DNA of 64,000 nt from Streptococcus canis (GCF_900636575.1 NZ_LR134293.1:989001-1053000); one strand, 5' to 3'. Counted from the first letter of the stretch, positions 9,257 to 19,827 are shown. Notes: generated by a model from the letters alone, not told the origin. Translations and numbers: made by a program.

Positions 9257-10621
9257 ATGTTTAAAAAAATCTTAATTGCCAATCGTGGTGAAATTGCAGT
9301 GCGTATCATTCGTGCTGCACGAGAATTAGGGATTTCCACAGTTGCCGTTTATTCAGAAGCGGATAAGGAAGCTCTGCACACGATTTTGGCAGACGAAGCC
9401 ATCTGTATTGGGCCTGCCCGTTCCAAGGAATCCTATCTTAATATGAATTCGGTCTTGTCAGCAGCTATTGTGACAGGAGCCCAAGCGATTCACCCAGGGT
9501 TTGGTTTTTTAAGTGAAAACTCAAAGTTCGCTACCATGTGTGAAGAGATGAATATTAAATTTATCGGTCCATCTGCATCGGTTATGGACAAAATGGGGGA
9601 TAAAATCAATGCCCGTTCTGAAATGATTAAGGCAGGTGTACCCGTTATTCCTGGTTCAGATGGTGAAGTTTTCAATGCCCAAGAAGCCTTGATTATTGCT
9701 AATAAGATTGGCTATCCTGTTATGTTAAAAGCATCAGCAGGTGGTGGTGGTAAAGGTATTCGGAAAGTGGAAACAGAGGCGGATTTAGAGGCAGCTTTCA
9801 ATGCTGCTAGTCAAGAAGCCTTGGGTGCTTTCGGAAATGGTGCTATGTATCTGGAAAAAGTGATTTACCCAGCTAGACATATTGAGGTGCAGATTTTAGG
9901 TGATTCCCATGGAACGATTATTCACTTGGGAGAACGGGACTGTTCGTTACAGCGTAATAATCAAAAAGTTTTGGAAGAAAGTCCATCAATTGCTATTGGA
10001 AATACCCTTCGACAGAAAATGGGACAAGCTGCTGTTCGAGCAGCCCAAGCTGTGGCCTATGAAAATGCAGGGACTGTTGAGTTCTTGTTGGACGAAGATA
10101 GTGGGGAATTCTATTTCATGGAAATGAATACTCGGGTTCAAGTTGAGCATCCTGTAACTGAATTTGTGACAGGTGTGGATATTGTCAAAGAACAAATTCG
10201 AATTGCTGCAGGACACCCACTTTCGGTTTCTCAGGAAGAGGTCACCATCACAGGACATGCCATTGAATGCCGTATCAATGCAGAAAATCCTGCCTTTAAT
10301 TTTGCACCAAGTCCGGGGAAGATTACAGATTTGTACTTACCAAGTGGCGGTGTAGGCTTACGAGTCGATTCAGCTGTTTACAATGGCTATGCCATTCCTC
10401 CTTATTATGACAGCATGATTGCTAAAATCATCGTTCATGGAGATAATCGTTTTGATGCCCTGATGAAAATGCAACGTGCCTTATTTGAATTGGAAATTGA
10501 AGGCATTATCACCAACACAGATTTCCAGCTAGATTTGATTTCAGATAAGCGAGTGATTGCAGGAGATTATGATACCTCTTTCTTAATGGAAACATTCTTG
10601 CCACATTACAATAAAGATTAG
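9257..10621 (+). CDS. accC: Biotin carboxylase subunit of acetyl-CoA carboxylase
   Basis: ATP-grasp enzyme that carboxylates the biotin on AccB. From ATG 9257 (after GGAGGAAG) the product has 454 residues. Seen in order: the pre-ATP-grasp domain ([21 protein letters not shown]), the glycine-rich ATP loop [13 protein letters not shown] near 160-172, catalytic [14 protein letters not shown] near 288-301, and the biotin carboxylase C-terminal domain. The frame is open to 9209 inside the fabZ end, but family length favours 9257. Confidence 0.96.
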   Translation: MFKKILIANRGEIAVRIIRAARELGISTVAVYSEADKEALHTILADEAICIGPARSKESYLNMNSVLSAAIVTGAQAIHPGFGFLSENSKFATMCEEMNIKFIGPSASVMDKMGDKINARSEMIKAGVPVIPGSDGEVFNAQEALIIANKIGYPVMLKASAGGGGKGIRKVETEADLEAAFNAASQEALGAFGNGAMYLEKVIYPARHIEVQILGDSHGTIIHLGERDCSLQRNNQKVLEESPSIAIGNTLRQKMGQAAVRAAQAVAYENAGTVEFLLDEDSGEFYFMEMNTRVQVEHPVTEFVTGVDIVKEQIRIAAGHPLSVSQEEVTITGHAIECRINAENPAFNFAPSPGKITDLYLPSGGVGLRVDSAVYNGYAIPPYYDSMIAKIIVHGDNRFDALMKMQRALFELEIEGIITNTDFQLDLISDKRVIAGDYDTSFLMETFLPHYNKD

Positions 10622-10629
10622 GAGAAAAT

Positions 10630-11496
10630 ATGGCCTTATTTCGTAAAAAAGATAAATACATCCGTATTACTCCCAATAATTCGCTCAAAGGTTCCGTTAG
10701 CCACAATATCCCAGAAGTTCCTGATGAACTCTTTGCCAAATGCCCAGCTTGTAAGCACATGATTTACAAGAAAGACTTGGGTTTGGCAAAGATTTGCCCA
10801 ACCTGTTCTTACAATTTTAGGATTTCTGCCCAAGAGCGATTGGCGTTAACAGTTGATGAAGGCTCTTTCCAAGAACTATTTACCAGTATTGAAACTAAAG
10901 ATCCTTTACATTTTCCAGGTTATCAGGAAAAATTACAAAAAGCCAAGGAAACAACTGGCCTGCATGAGGCTGTCTTGACAGGGAAGGCAATGGTAAAAGG
11001 ACAACAAATTGCCCTTGCCATTATGGATTCTCATTTTATTATGGCTAGTATGGGAACAGTTGTCGGGGAAAAGATTACCCGATTGTTTGAATTGGCTATT
11101 GAAGAAAACTTGCCAGTGGTGATTTTTACAGCTTCAGGAGGCGCTCGTATGCAAGAGGGTATCATGAGCCTCATGCAAATGGCCAAAGTCTCTGCAGCTG
11201 TGAAACGGCATTCTAATGCAGGTTTGTTTTACTTGACTATTTTGACAGACCCAACCACTGGTGGGGTAACAGCTAGTTTTGCCATGGAAGGGGATATTAT
11301 TCTGGCAGAGCCTCAATCCTTGGTTGGTTTTGCAGGTCGTCGTGTCATCGAGACTACAGTTCGCGAGAACTTGCCAGATGATTTCCAAAAAGCAGAATTT
11401 CTACAAGATCATGGTTTTGTAGATGCTATTGTGAAACGAACAGAGTTGCGAGACAAGATTGCCCATTTGGTAGCATTTCATGGAGGTAGCCAATGA
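10630..11496 (+). CDS. accD: Acetyl-CoA carboxylase carboxyltransferase, beta subunit
   Basis: Half of the carboxyltransferase that moves CO2 from biotin to acetyl-CoA. 288 residues with an N-terminal Cys4 zinc ribbon (CPACKHM ... CPTC) followed by a crotonase-like carboxyltransferase fold with [12 protein letters not shown] and [11 protein letters not shown]. Its stop codon overlaps the accA start (ATGA), consistent with equal production of the two subunits. Confidence 0.96.
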   Translation: MALFRKKDKYIRITPNNSLKGSVSHNIPEVPDELFAKCPACKHMIYKKDLGLAKICPTCSYNFRISAQERLALTVDEGSFQELFTSIETKDPLHFPGYQEKLQKAKETTGLHEAVLTGKAMVKGQQIALAIMDSHFIMASMGTVVGEKITRLFELAIEENLPVVIFTASGGARMQEGIMSLMQMAKVSAAVKRHSNAGLFYLTILTDPTTGGVTASFAMEGDIILAEPQSLVGFAGRRVIETTVRENLPDDFQKAEFLQDHGFVDAIVKRTELRDKIAHLVAFHGGSQ

Positions 11497-12263
11497 CAGT
11501 TGTATCAAAAGTTCTAAAAGAAGCGCGCGATCAAGGGCGTTTAACGACTTTGGATTATGCAAGTCTTGTTTTTGATGACTTTATAGAATTGCATGGGGAT
11601 CGTCATTTTTCAGATGATGGTGCTATTGTAGGTGGTTTGGCTTACCTGGCGGGACAACCTGTTACGGTCATTGGTGTTCAAAAAGGTAAGAATTTGCAGG
11701 ATAATTTGGCAAGGAATTTTGGTCAGCCCAATCCAGAAGGTTATCGAAAAGCCCTACGCTTAATGAAACAGGCGGAAAAATTTGGACGTCCTGTTGTCAC
11801 CTTTATCAATACAGCAGGAGCTTATCCGGGAGTTGGTGCGGAGGAACGTGGTCAAGGGGAAGCCATCGCTAAGAATTTGATGGAAATGAGTGACCTCAAG
11901 GTTCCTATTATTGCCATCATTATTGGAGAAGGCGGATCGGGTGGTGCCCTAGCCTTGGCTGTTGCAGACCAAGTTTGGATGCTTGAAAATACTATGTATG
12001 CAGTCCTTAGTCCAGAAGGTTTTGCTTCTATTTTATGGAAGGACGGTTCAAGGGCGACAGAAGCTGCTGAATTGATGAAGATTACAGCAGGCGAACTGTA
12101 TCAAATGGGAATAGTAGATCGTATTATTCCAGAACATGGTTACTTTTCAAGTGAAATCGTTGACATGATTAAAGCTAACCTCGTCGAACAACTGGCTAAC
12201 TTGCAAGCCAAACCATTGGACCAATTATTGGATGAGCGCTACCAACGCTTTCGTAAATATTAA
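11493..12263 (+). CDS. accA: Acetyl-CoA carboxylase carboxyltransferase, alpha subunit
   Basis: Partner of AccD in the carboxyltransferase; last gene of the FASII cluster. 256 residues with the family motifs [19 protein letters not shown] and [13 protein letters not shown]. Somewhat shorter than Gram-negative AccA, as usual in streptococci. A terminator follows after about 115 bases. Confidence 0.96.
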   Translation: MTVVSKVLKEARDQGRLTTLDYASLVFDDFIELHGDRHFSDDGAIVGGLAYLAGQPVTVIGVQKGKNLQDNLARNFGQPNPEGYRKALRLMKQAEKFGRPVVTFINTAGAYPGVGAEERGQGEAIAKNLMEMSDLKVPIIAIIIGEGGSGGALALAVADQVWMLENTMYAVLSPEGFASILWKDGSRATEAAELMKITAGELYQMGIVDRIIPEHGYFSSEIVDMIKANLVEQLANLQAKPLDQLLDERYQRFRKY

Positions 12264-12379
12264 CAACATCCTTTTGAGCTTCTTTCCCTTAGTCTGTGTT
12301 ATTAATTAGGGGAAGACTCAATAGGATTTTTTGCATTGTGTTTGACAACAGAGGTTATAATTTAAAAACTTCATACGAA

Positions 12380-12405
12380 AAAAGCTGAGTGTATCTCAGC
12401 TTTTT
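12380..12405. terminator. Bidirectional terminator between accA and serS
   Basis: Perfect hairpin AAAAGCTGAG/CTCAGCTTTT with a GTAT loop, A-run before and T-run after. It can end transcription of accA (plus) and of serS (minus). Confidence 0.88.
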
Positions 12406-12486
12406 GGACTTGTTATTTTTAGATTATAGGTAAAATAAAGGATCCATTGACACCTTTTGCAGATAACAATGAGCTCTATGCCTTCA

Positions 12487-13764
12487 TTATTTTGGTGAAA
12501 TAAGGTCTTGACCTCCCATATAAGGACGAAGAACTTCGGGAATGGTAACAGAACCATCTTCATTTTGGTAGTTTTCTAAAATGGCAGCAACGGTACGTCC
12601 AACCGCAAGTCCAGAACCATTGAGGGTATGAAGAAGTTTGACTTTGCCATCGGCTTCATCACGGTAACGGATTTGAGCGCGTCGTGCTTGGAAGTCTTCT
12701 GTATTTGAACAGGATGAAATTTCACGGTAGGTGTTTTGTGCAGGAATCCAAACTTCCAAGTCATAGGTTTTAGCAGCTGAGAAGCCCATGTCACCAGTGC
12801 AAAGGGTAATGACACGGTATGGCAAGCCAAGTTTTTGCAAAATATTTTCAGCATTAGTTGTCATTTTTTCTAATTCTTGGTAAGATTCTTCTGGCTTAGC
12901 AAATTTAACCATTTCAACCTTATGGAATTGGTGAAGGCGAATAAGACCACGTGTGTCACGACCAGCAGATCCCGCTTCAGAACGGAAAGATGGGCTCATT
13001 GCAGTAAAGTAAATTGGTAATTCTTTGCCTTCTAGAATTTCTCCACGGTAATAATTAGTCAAAGGCACTTCGGCAGTTGGAATAAGGACAAAGTTGGTGT
13101 CTGCTAGTTCAAAGGTGTCTTCTTTGAATTTTGGATATTGTCCAGTTCCAAACATGGAATCATGATTGACCATGTATGGCGTGATGATTTCTTGATAACC
13201 TTCTTTGATATGCTCATCAAGCATGAAGTTGTAAAGGGCACGCTCCAAACGAGCACCAAGATTTTTATAGAATAAGAAACGAGCACCGGTTACCTTTGCC
13301 CCACGTTCCCAGTCTAAAAGATCAAGGTCCTCACCAATATCCCAATGAGCCTTGATGTCAAAATCAAAATCACGAGGCGTTCCCCAACGGCGAACTTCCA
13401 CATTATCCTCTTCATCAGCTCCTAGGGGAACAGAATCATGAGGAGTATTAGGTAAGACTGTGATAATCTCAGTCACTTGTTGGTCAATATCAGCTAGTTG
13501 ATTGTCAATGGCTTTGATGTCAGCAGAGACTTTTTGCATGTCAGCAATTTGTTGGCTGGCATCTTCTTTTTGACGTTTAGCTTGCGCAATCGCAGCAGAA
13601 GCAATATTACGCTCAGCTTTTAATTCTTCTGATTGGACCAACAGGGCACGGCGTTTTTCATCAAGTTCTTTGAGATGGGTCAGGGTGTTTTCAGAAACAC
13701 CGCGAGTTTTTAATTTGGCAGCGACAGCGTCAAAATCGGTACGGATACGTTTAAGATCTAGCAT
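12487..13764 (-). CDS. serS: Serine--tRNA ligase
   Basis: Class II synthetase that charges tRNA-Ser (and tRNA-Sec where present). 425 residues: an N-terminal antiparallel coiled-coil arm that grips the long variable arm of tRNA-Ser (about residues 1-110), then the catalytic core with motif 2 ([21 protein letters not shown]) and motif 3 ([18 protein letters not shown]). ATG after AAAGGAG. Preceded by a T-box leader that would make expression depend on uncharged tRNA-Ser. Confidence 0.97.
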   Translation of the reverse strand: MLDLKRIRTDFDAVAAKLKTRGVSENTLTHLKELDEKRRALLVQSEELKAERNIASAAIAQAKRQKEDASQQIADMQKVSADIKAIDNQLADIDQQVTEIITVLPNTPHDSVPLGADEEDNVEVRRWGTPRDFDFDIKAHWDIGEDLDLLDWERGAKVTGARFLFYKNLGARLERALYNFMLDEHIKEGYQEIITPYMVNHDSMFGTGQYPKFKEDTFELADTNFVLIPTAEVPLTNYYRGEILEGKELPIYFTAMSPSFRSEAGSAGRDTRGLIRLHQFHKVEMVKFAKPEESYQELEKMTTNAENILQKLGLPYRVITLCTGDMGFSAAKTYDLEVWIPAQNTYREISSCSNTEDFQARRAQIRYRDEADGKVKLLHTLNGSGLAVGRTVAAILENYQNEDGSVTIPEVLRPYMGGQDLISPK

Positions 13765-13844
13765 AAATAAACTCCTTTAAGATCGTTATTAGTAGCTGTC
13801 AGTGAAGCAAGGCTGAGTGAGACCGTTGGACCTTGTGATTCTCT

Positions 13845-14065
13845 GACGATAGAAAAAGCACAGCTTATGAAGATGCTGGAGCGCTTTGGCGCGGTTCCAT
13901 CCAGCTTCACAATCTGTGCACTTAATCCTTATTCTGTTTGCAACACGGTAGAATTTCATATCAGATTTCCTATCTGTTCACAGCGACCACAGACTTTCTG
14001 TAAGGAAAAAGGATATTACTTATCCGTTAGCACTATTATAACAAAAATTAGGAAAAAGTAAACTC
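13845..14065 (-). promoter_or_regulatory. serS T-box leader with promoter
   Basis: On the minus strand a promoter (TTTACT, 16 bases, TATAAT at 14035-14040) starts a leader of about 270 bases. The T-box core GGATGGAACCGCG is at 13890-13902 (reverse complement). A candidate serine specifier codon TCT is at 13950-13952 within AAATTCTACCG. After the T-box, GCTGGA/TCCAGC with inner GCGC/GCGC forms the terminator-side stem, followed downstream by a T-run. Uncharged tRNA-Ser should stabilise the antiterminator. The variable T-box base (TGGA) fits a U at tRNA position 73, as seen in the tRNA-Ser at 28115. Confidence 0.85.
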
Positions 14066-14151
14066 AAATCAGCTTATCTTTTCTCCTAAAAATCCATCAG
14101 GTAAGAAAAAAGGTAAGATAACTTATTAGTGGTTTTTTAGAAAAAAACTTA

Positions 14152-14160
14152 TGGTACACT
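14152..14160 (+). promoter_or_regulatory. Extended -10 promoter of broken acyltransferase
   Basis: TGGTACACT fits an extended -10. It ends only 4 bases before the ATG of the remnant, so any transcript would begin at or just past that start codon. Confidence 0.35.
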
Positions 14161-14163
14161 AAA

Positions 14164-15220
14164 ATGATGTTACAGAAGAAAGAAGTATCCTCTCAAAAAC
14201 ACCATTACGGCTTGAATCTCTTATGTATTATTTCCACGTTTATGATCGTGATTACGCATGTCCTAGGAAAGGGTAGGGTGATTTAAGATCGACCGTTGAA
14301 GGGCAAACAGATGCTTATTTTATCACGATTTGGGCTATTCAGATTTTTGTCTATGGTGCGGTTACTTGTTATGCTCTTATTAGTGGTTATATGGGTTTGT
14401 AGTCTTATTAGAGGTATTCCAATTATTAGCCATTTGGATTCAAGTTTTTTTTTATACATTTGGGACGACTTTGGTTTTTGCCTTACTCGGATTTCCTGTT
14501 ACAGCAAGTAACTGGTGTCAAGCCTTGTTCCCAATTGTCAGTGGTAACTATTGGTATATGACTACCTATTTTGGTTTCTTAACTGTTATGCCAATAATCG
14601 ATGGCGGTCTAAGAGCCATGTCTAATCACCAATTAAAGCATTTAGTGATTTTAATGTTACTGGTTTTTTCACTGGTGCCTGCTCTCACATGAATAACAGA
14701 GTAGCAGAGTTCTCACTGAGCAAGAGTTTTGAAATGACTTGGTTAATGATTTTCTATATTATTGGAGTTTACCTGAGAAGGATTAATCTAGATGCCTTAA
14801 AAATAAACTATTTGATGCTAACTTATGTATTGTCCTTAGTCGCAACCTATACCATGACATTTATGGTAGGGGATATTTGGTACTGGTAGGTTTCACCAAC
14901 CTTAACTTTGGGATCTATTGCTCTCTTTATTCTTTTTGCTAAAATGACGTTTAAACCTAATAGTTTGCTTTTGTCCTTTATTCTTATGGTGTCACCCACT
15001 ACCTTGGGAGTCTATTTGGAGTATCTTCCTCCCTTGCTAGTGAAGGTTCTTATTCGGGGGGGTGCCGAACCTCTTGTTAATGCTCCTATCCTCCTTTATC
15101 TTTTGGTGTCAGTTTTCTAATTTACGTCCTTGCTTTTGTCCTTGAAAAGGGACGAATCCTCCTCTTCAAATGCCTTGGTTTTCATAGGGACTTAGCTTGG
15201 GGTGATACTACCTTTCCATT
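14164..15220 (+). pseudogene. Broken acyltransferase-3 family membrane protein
   Basis: Successive reading frames carry pieces of one multi-pass membrane protein: YGLNLLCIISTFMIVITHVLGKG (from 14164, stopped at about 14283), EGQTDAYFITIWAIQIFVYGAVTCYALISGYM, NYWYMTTYFGFLTVMPIIDGG (14471-14692), then SFEMTWLMIFYIIGVYLRRIN and LGSIALFILFAKM. The order and hydrophobic pattern match the acyltransferase-3 (OafA/WecH-like) family, which acetylates surface sugars. At least three in-frame stops and frameshifts break it, so it should be inactive. Family assigned from motif memory. Confidence 0.75.
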
Positions 15221-15317
15221 TGAAGAATAAAAGATGAAGAATATGTCTGAGTGACAACTTTTGGAAAAAAAGAGTTCAGCTCTGCTATTTTTCAAACAAA
15301 GTTAAGAGTTTCTATTA

Positions 15318-15353
15318 AAAAATCAGAGCTAGCTAGGCTACTCTGATTTTTTT
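15318..15353. terminator. Terminator overlapping the manO stop codon
   Basis: AATCAGAG/CTCTGATT with inner TAGC/GCTA, flanked by A- and T-runs. It works in both orientations and includes the last codons of manO. Confidence 0.8.
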
Positions 15354-15712
15354 GATTTGCGAAAGATTTTCTTGATAAGTGTCTGAATCAAGGTTGGTAA
15401 TTTGATCACTTTCTCATTGCCAATATGCTGGCGGGTGATTTTTAAGATTTTTCCAGATTCTTTGGAAGCAAATAAAAACTTGCCTTGGTCGGTAAAAATT
15501 TCAAAGTGGCGACTGATTTTTTTTCCTGACACATTGGCACCAATTTGATTAATAGCTGTCCAAGGGATTTGAATATAATCATTCACGTTTTTATCGTTGT
15601 AAAATTCAAGGGCCTTGTCACCAAGTAAGATGTGACCGACTTTACCTCCCATTCCAAGGTAGGAGACGGCCTTTGTCTTGTATTCGACACTTGTGTTTAA
15701 AGATTGAGCCAT
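15338..15712 (-). CDS. manO: ManO-like DUF956 protein
   Basis: 124-residue DUF956 family protein, found next to mannose-type PTS operons in lactic acid bacteria and called ManO there; its precise role is unsettled (proposed regulator of the man operon). I start at the ATG at 15712, which follows AAAGGA; a GTG at 15727 is also in frame. The fold appears to be a compact beta-rich domain with a basic C-terminus (KKIFRKSKKSE). It lies downstream of manN but behind a terminator, and has its own extended -10 (TATAAT at 15743-15748, minus strand), so it is at least partly transcribed alone. Confidence 0.82.
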   Translation of the reverse strand: MAQSLNTSVEYKTKAVSYLGMGGKVGHILLGDKALEFYNDKNVNDYIQIPWTAINQIGANVSGKKISRHFEIFTDQGKFLFASKESGKILKITRQHIGNEKVIKLPTLIQTLIKKIFRKSKKSE

Positions 15713-15784
15713 TTGAGTTCCTTTCACTGCTTAGTTGTAGTTATTATATCATATTTTAAGCGGCTTTTAACCTGTGTGGTCAAT

Positions 15785-15815
15785 AAAAAAGAAGCCTGAG
15801 TTCATCTCAGACTTC
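15785..15815 (-). terminator. Terminator of the manLMN operon
   Basis: Read on the minus strand: GAAGTCTGAG/CTCAGGCTTC hairpin followed by TTTTTT, just after the manN stop. Confidence 0.85.
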
Positions 15816-15825
15816 CATTGGTTGA

Positions 15826-16737
15826 TTACATAATACCTGCAAGGTGAGCAAGGATACCAAATGCAAACAAGCCGATGATGATTGCGATTGGAGAAACTTT
15901 TTTCTTCAATAACCACATGCAAAGGAATGTAAGCAATAGTCCAGCTAAACCTGGGATAAGTGAGTTCAACTGACCTTGAAGGGTTTGAGCTTGAACTTTA
16001 TCAAGACTCATACCACTAATTGCTTGGCCAAGGATTGTTTTCAACTCAGCACCTTTAACAGCGCCGTCTGGGAAGACCACATAAGCCCCTTCTGATAATT
16101 GTTTACCAGGAAGATCGATAGTGAAGTTGATGGATACCCAACGTTGAACAAGTACGGCAAGGATAAACATACCAAGGATTGAAGCCCCTTTAGTGATGTC
16201 TTGAAGGATACCACCTGACATGTCTTTAGTAATTTCAGAACCAGCTTTGTAACCAAATTCTTGGGTATACCATAAGAAGGCCATACGGATGATGTTCCAT
16301 CCAAAGAAGAAGAGAAGTGGACCAACGATGTTGCCAGATTGGGCTAATGAAGCCCCAAGAGCACCAAGGATAGGGCGTACTGTAAACCAGAATACTGGGT
16401 CACCGATACCAGCAAGAGGTCCCATCATACCGATTTTAACCCCTTGGATAGCTTTGTCATCGATTGGAGTGCCGTTTGCGCGTTCTTCTTCAAGGGCAAG
16501 AGTTACACCGATGATTGGAGCAGCAACGTATGGGTGAGTATTAAAGAATTCCATGTGACGCTCAAGAGCAGCAGCACGGTCTTCAGGAGAGGCATACAAT
16601 TTTTTAAGAGCAGGGATAAGTGCATAAGCCCACCCCATGTTTTGCATACGTTCGTAGTTCCAAGAACCTTGTAAGAATTGTGAACGCCACCAAACACGTT
16701 GACGGTCTGATTTAGTTAATTTGATTTGTTCAGTCAT
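15826..16737 (-). CDS. manN: Mannose-family PTS permease, component IID
   Basis: Membrane subunit of the mannose/glucose PTS that works with ManM as the sugar channel. 303 residues of the EIID-man family: N-terminal WRSQFLQGSWNYERMQNMGWAYALIP, the central MMGPLAGIGDPVFWFTVRPILGALGASLA, and hydrophobic C-terminal helices. 16 bases after manM. In many Gram-positives the IIC/IID pair is also a receptor for class IIa bacteriocins and phage. Confidence 0.95.
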   Translation of the reverse strand: MTEQIKLTKSDRQRVWWRSQFLQGSWNYERMQNMGWAYALIPALKKLYASPEDRAAALERHMEFFNTHPYVAAPIIGVTLALEEERANGTPIDDKAIQGVKIGMMGPLAGIGDPVFWFTVRPILGALGASLAQSGNIVGPLLFFFGWNIIRMAFLWYTQEFGYKAGSEITKDMSGGILQDITKGASILGMFILAVLVQRWVSINFTIDLPGKQLSEGAYVVFPDGAVKGAELKTILGQAISGMSLDKVQAQTLQGQLNSLIPGLAGLLLTFLCMWLLKKKVSPIAIIIGLFAFGILAHLAGIM

Positions 16738-16753
16738 TTGGTCTTACCCCTTT

Positions 16754-17563
16754 CTAGTAGTCTTCTAAGATGTCGCCGATTGGGTCAGCTGAACCTGCTG
16801 AGCCACCACCGTTGCCACCTTTTTTAGAAAGGTTAAGGTAGATGAAGGCGATTGCAACACCGATAACACCCATAGCGATAAGGGTTAACTGGCTGATAGC
16901 TGCAAGAGCAAAACCAAGGGCAAAGAAAGGCCATACTTCACGAGTAGCCATCATGTTGATAACCATAGCGTAACCTACAGCAACAACCATCGCACCACCG
17001 ATTTGCATACCTTCGTTCAACCAGTTTGGCATAGCATTCAAAACAGATTGTACTACTGAAGTAGGAACAGCAACAAGAAGAGCAGCAGGGATAGCGATAC
17101 GCAATCCTTGAAGGAGAAGAGCAACAAAGTGGAAACGTTCAACTCCTGCGAAGTTACCTTCAGAGGCAGCTTTGTCACCAGCGTGTACAAGGGCAGTTGA
17201 CAAAGTACGAACGATCATTGTAAGGAAAAGACCCGCAACTGCAAGTGGGATAGCTGTTGAGTAAGCAAAGGTAATTCCTTTTTGAGTGAAGTCGCCACCT
17301 TTAACCATGATGATAGCAGCCGCTACAGAAGCAAGCGCAGCATCGGGGGCAACGGCAGCACCGATGTTTGCCCAACCAAGAGCAAGCATTTGAAGTGTAC
17401 CACCAAGGATGATACCAGCTTCGAGGTGACCAGTTACAAGACCGATTAAGGTACATGCAACAAGTGGTTGATGGAATTGGAATTGGTCGAGGATACCTTC
17501 AAGACCAGCGAAGAAGGCAACAACAACGACCAAAATTGCAGAAATAATTGAAATATCTGACAT
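16754..17563 (-). CDS. manM: Mannose-family PTS permease, component IIC
   Basis: Multi-pass membrane protein of 269 residues, EIIC-man family (GLEGILDQFQFHQPLVACTLIGLVTGHLEAGIILGGTLQ near the N-terminus). Forms the translocation unit with ManN. It ends in a glycine-rich tail. Second gene of the man operon, 88 bases after manL. Confidence 0.95.
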   Translation of the reverse strand: MSDISIISAILVVVVAFFAGLEGILDQFQFHQPLVACTLIGLVTGHLEAGIILGGTLQMLALGWANIGAAVAPDAALASVAAAIIMVKGGDFTQKGITFAYSTAIPLAVAGLFLTMIVRTLSTALVHAGDKAASEGNFAGVERFHFVALLLQGLRIAIPAALLVAVPTSVVQSVLNAMPNWLNEGMQIGGAMVVAVGYAMVINMMATREVWPFFALGFALAAISQLTLIAMGVIGVAIAFIYLNLSKKGGNGGGSAGSADPIGDILEDY

Positions 17564-17651
17564 TTTGTAATCCTTTCAAAGTATAGTAAACGAGGACTTT
17601 CTGCTAACAGGTTAACTAGCCATCGTTTTAAAAACTTATAGTGTTTGAAAC

Positions 17652-18644
17652 TTATTTAACGTTAGCTTTTTGGATAAGCTCAAATAAGTTTTTCTTAGAA
17701 TCGTTAGGAACTTTACGGACGTCGAATGTAACACCTAGGTCGCGTAATTTTTCAAAAGTAGCAACGTCTTCTTTGTCCATTGATAAAACGTTGTTAACCA
17801 TTGTTTTACCAGTTGAATGAGCCATTGAACCAACGTTCAATTCTTTGATTTCAACACCACCTTCAACCGCACGAAGGGCGTCTTGAGGGGTTTGGAAAAG
17901 AATAAGTGCGTGTGTGTTACCAAAACGAGGATCTTTAGAAGCTTCAATCAATTTGCTGATTGGAACAACGTTAGCTTTAACACCACCAGGTGCAGCTTGT
18001 TTGATTAATTGTTTGCGAAGGTCATCTTGAGCAACCTCATCAGAAACAACAATGATACGGTTAGCCTTAGAAGCTGGAGTCCACGCTGTTGCAACTTGAC
18101 CATGTAGAAGACGAGTGTCAACACGAGCAAGATTGATTTTCAATTTGCCATCTCCGATGACAGTTCCAGCAGGAATAGCTCCTTGAAGTGTGTTAACAAC
18201 TTTTTCAGTCGCAGCAGTTTCTTCAACTGGATTAAGGTCTTCAGGAAGGGCTTTGATACCGTCCTTAGATTCCTTGATGATGTTTGCGGCAACTTGTTCA
18301 ACACCTGCACTAGCATCCATAAGACGTTCAGTGTAAGCTTGAATAAGCATAGGCAAGTTGAGACCAGTGATGATTGCCATTTTGCGGTCAGGATTTTCTC
18401 CTGCCACACGACTAGCTTGGTTAAATGGAGATCCGCTCCAAAGGTCAGCTAGTACAAGGATTTCATCATCAGCATCAAATTGTGCGATAGCATTGTTGAA
18501 GTGTCCGTATAAATCATCTGGTCCTTCGTTTGGCATGAAAGTAACAACTTGAACTTTCTCTTGTTCACCAAAAATCATAGAACCAGATTGATGAATACCT
18601 TCAGCAAATTTACCATGGCTGGCAATAATAATACCGATACCCAT
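17652..18644 (-). CDS. manL: Mannose-family PTS component IIAB
   Basis: Cytosolic 330-residue phosphotransfer protein. The IIA domain has its phospho-His in [12 protein letters not shown] (His10). After a linker rich in Glu/Ala/Val (about 130-170), the IIB domain has its phospho-His in [15 protein letters not shown]. It accepts phosphate from HPr and passes it to sugar moving through ManM/ManN. Strong GGAGG ribosome binding site. Its promoter carries a cre-like site. Confidence 0.96.
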   Translation of the reverse strand: MGIGIIIASHGKFAEGIHQSGSMIFGEQEKVQVVTFMPNEGPDDLYGHFNNAIAQFDADDEILVLADLWSGSPFNQASRVAGENPDRKMAIITGLNLPMLIQAYTERLMDASAGVEQVAANIIKESKDGIKALPEDLNPVEETAATEKVVNTLQGAIPAGTVIGDGKLKINLARVDTRLLHGQVATAWTPASKANRIIVVSDEVAQDDLRKQLIKQAAPGGVKANVVPISKLIEASKDPRFGNTHALILFQTPQDALRAVEGGVEIKELNVGSMAHSTGKTMVNNVLSMDKEDVATFEKLRDLGVTFDVRKVPNDSKKNLFELIQKANVK

Positions 18645-18760
18645 TCTTGTTCTTCCTCCTTATAAAATATTTTTCGTTGAAATGAAGAAGAATAATCTCC
18701 TTCCAAAACGATAAATTTTGGCAATTCTTTTTCACTTAAACGAAATTCAAGAACGTCTCT

Positions 18761-18789
18761 ATTTTAAAACGTTTTCACTAAAAAATCAA
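18761..18789 (-). promoter_or_regulatory. manL promoter with cre-like site in the spacer
   Basis: Minus-strand promoter: -35 TTGATT (18784-18789), 17-base spacer, -10 TAAAAT (18761-18766). The cre-like sequence GTGAAAACGTTTTAA (18764-18778) fills the spacer and part of the -10, so CcpA binding would block polymerase. Two bases differ from the cre consensus. Confidence 0.75.
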
Positions 18790-18999
18790 GCCCTTTCGGA
18801 AAAATATTACAAAACATGAAAAAATTTTCAGAATTTAGGATTAAATAGACAGATTATTGATATTAAAGGTATTTTCATGCTGTATAAAACAGAAAATATA
18901 CTGAAAAATGTTGAAATCATTAGAATGATTTTCATTTTTTGACAGCTATTGACAGAAGAAAAACCACCATTTTCTGAAAAATAGCGGTTTCGTTTGCTA
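18790..18999. other. Intergenic, no gene seen
   Basis: About 210 AT-rich bases between the manL promoter and the end of the HAD gene. I see no gene, strong terminator or repeat. Confidence 0.5.
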
Positions 19000-19812
19000 T
19001 CATAAAAAAAGTTCTTCCAATTTTTTGGCGACACCGTCTTCTTCGTTTGAAAAATCAAGCTGTTGATCAGCATAAGGAAGTAGCACAGGGCTAGCATTTT
19101 TCATGGCATAACCCGTTCCTGCATAGGCTAACATCTCTGTGTCGTTATGTTCATCTCCAAAGGCAATCAAATCATTTTTATCCATATTGAAAATCCCAAG
19201 CAGGTAATTTAAAGCGTAAGCCTTATTAATATTTTTTGAGGAAATCTCAAGAATGTTGAGAGGACCTCCCCAAGAGTCAATTTCAATCTCATCTTTGAAG
19301 AAGGCCCGCATACTTTTAGCTAAGGCATACTTGTCTTCGTGGTGAGTTTGCATCAATAAGGCATTTGGATTTCGTGTGATTTTAGTGATCTCTAAAGCCA
19401 TGTCTTGTGTGATTTCGTCTACACCAAAGAGTTGCGGATCGATGCTTTCTGGATTGGTCATGGTGATGTAGAAATTTTTTCGATACTCACTGGCAATAAA
19501 ATCCATCTGGAAATCATCCTGATGTTTTAGTAATTTTAATAGGTAGTCTTTGTCCAAAGTGACATTATGTTCATAGGCCCATTTTTGTTCAGGAAGGTGG
19601 GTCAAGGCCCCATTAAAAGTAATGATTGGAGTCTTTAAATTGAGCTGCAGATAGTAGTCTAGTGCCATACGGTAAGGACGACCAGTTGAAATAATGACGT
19701 GGTGGCCCTTGTCTTGGACAGCTTTGATGGTTTTTTGAGTATAGGTAGAGATGGTGTTGTCATGGTGTAATAAAGTTCCATCTAAATCAATAGCAATCAT
19801 TTTTTTTATCAT
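19000..19812 (-). CDS. Cof-type HAD hydrolase
   Basis: 270-residue HAD-superfamily phosphatase (Cof subfamily; usual substrates are sugar phosphates, FMN and similar). Motifs seen: motif I DLDGTLL (residues 8-14), motif II ISTGRPY, and the motif IV region FGDEHNDTEML near residue 220. Likely substrate unknown. ATGs lie at 19812 and 19800 with no ribosome binding site. A TGn-TATAAT promoter ends 6 bases before the first ATG, suggesting a leaderless transcript. Confidence 0.88.
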   Translation of the reverse strand: MIKKMIAIDLDGTLLHHDNTISTYTQKTIKAVQDKGHHVIISTGRPYRMALDYYLQLNLKTPIITFNGALTHLPEQKWAYEHNVTLDKDYLLKLLKHQDDFQMDFIASEYRKNFYITMTNPESIDPQLFGVDEITQDMALEITKITRNPNALLMQTHHEDKYALAKSMRAFFKDEIEIDSWGGPLNILEISSKNINKAYALNYLLGIFNMDKNDLIAFGDEHNDTEMLAYAGTGYAMKNASPVLLPYADQQLDFSNEEDGVAKKLEELFL

Positions 19813-19818
19813 AGTTAG

Positions 19819-19827
19819 ATTATAGCA
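19819..19827 (-). promoter_or_regulatory. Extended -10 promoter abutting HAD start
   Basis: Minus strand TGCTATAAT; the -10 TATAAT is at 19819-19824. With six bases between it and the ATG, transcription would start on the A of the start codon. Confidence 0.6.

Noticed and set aside
12331..12405. Possible small RNA promoter (TTGACA and TATAAT) before the accA-serS terminator
   Set aside because: TTGACA (12342-12347) and TATAAT (12356-12361) are only 8 bases apart; the alternative TTGCAT has a 19-base spacer. Too poor to call.
13867..14061. 64-codon plus-strand frame opposite the serS T-box
   Set aside because: Lies wholly on the T-box leader; the structure is explained by the riboswitch.
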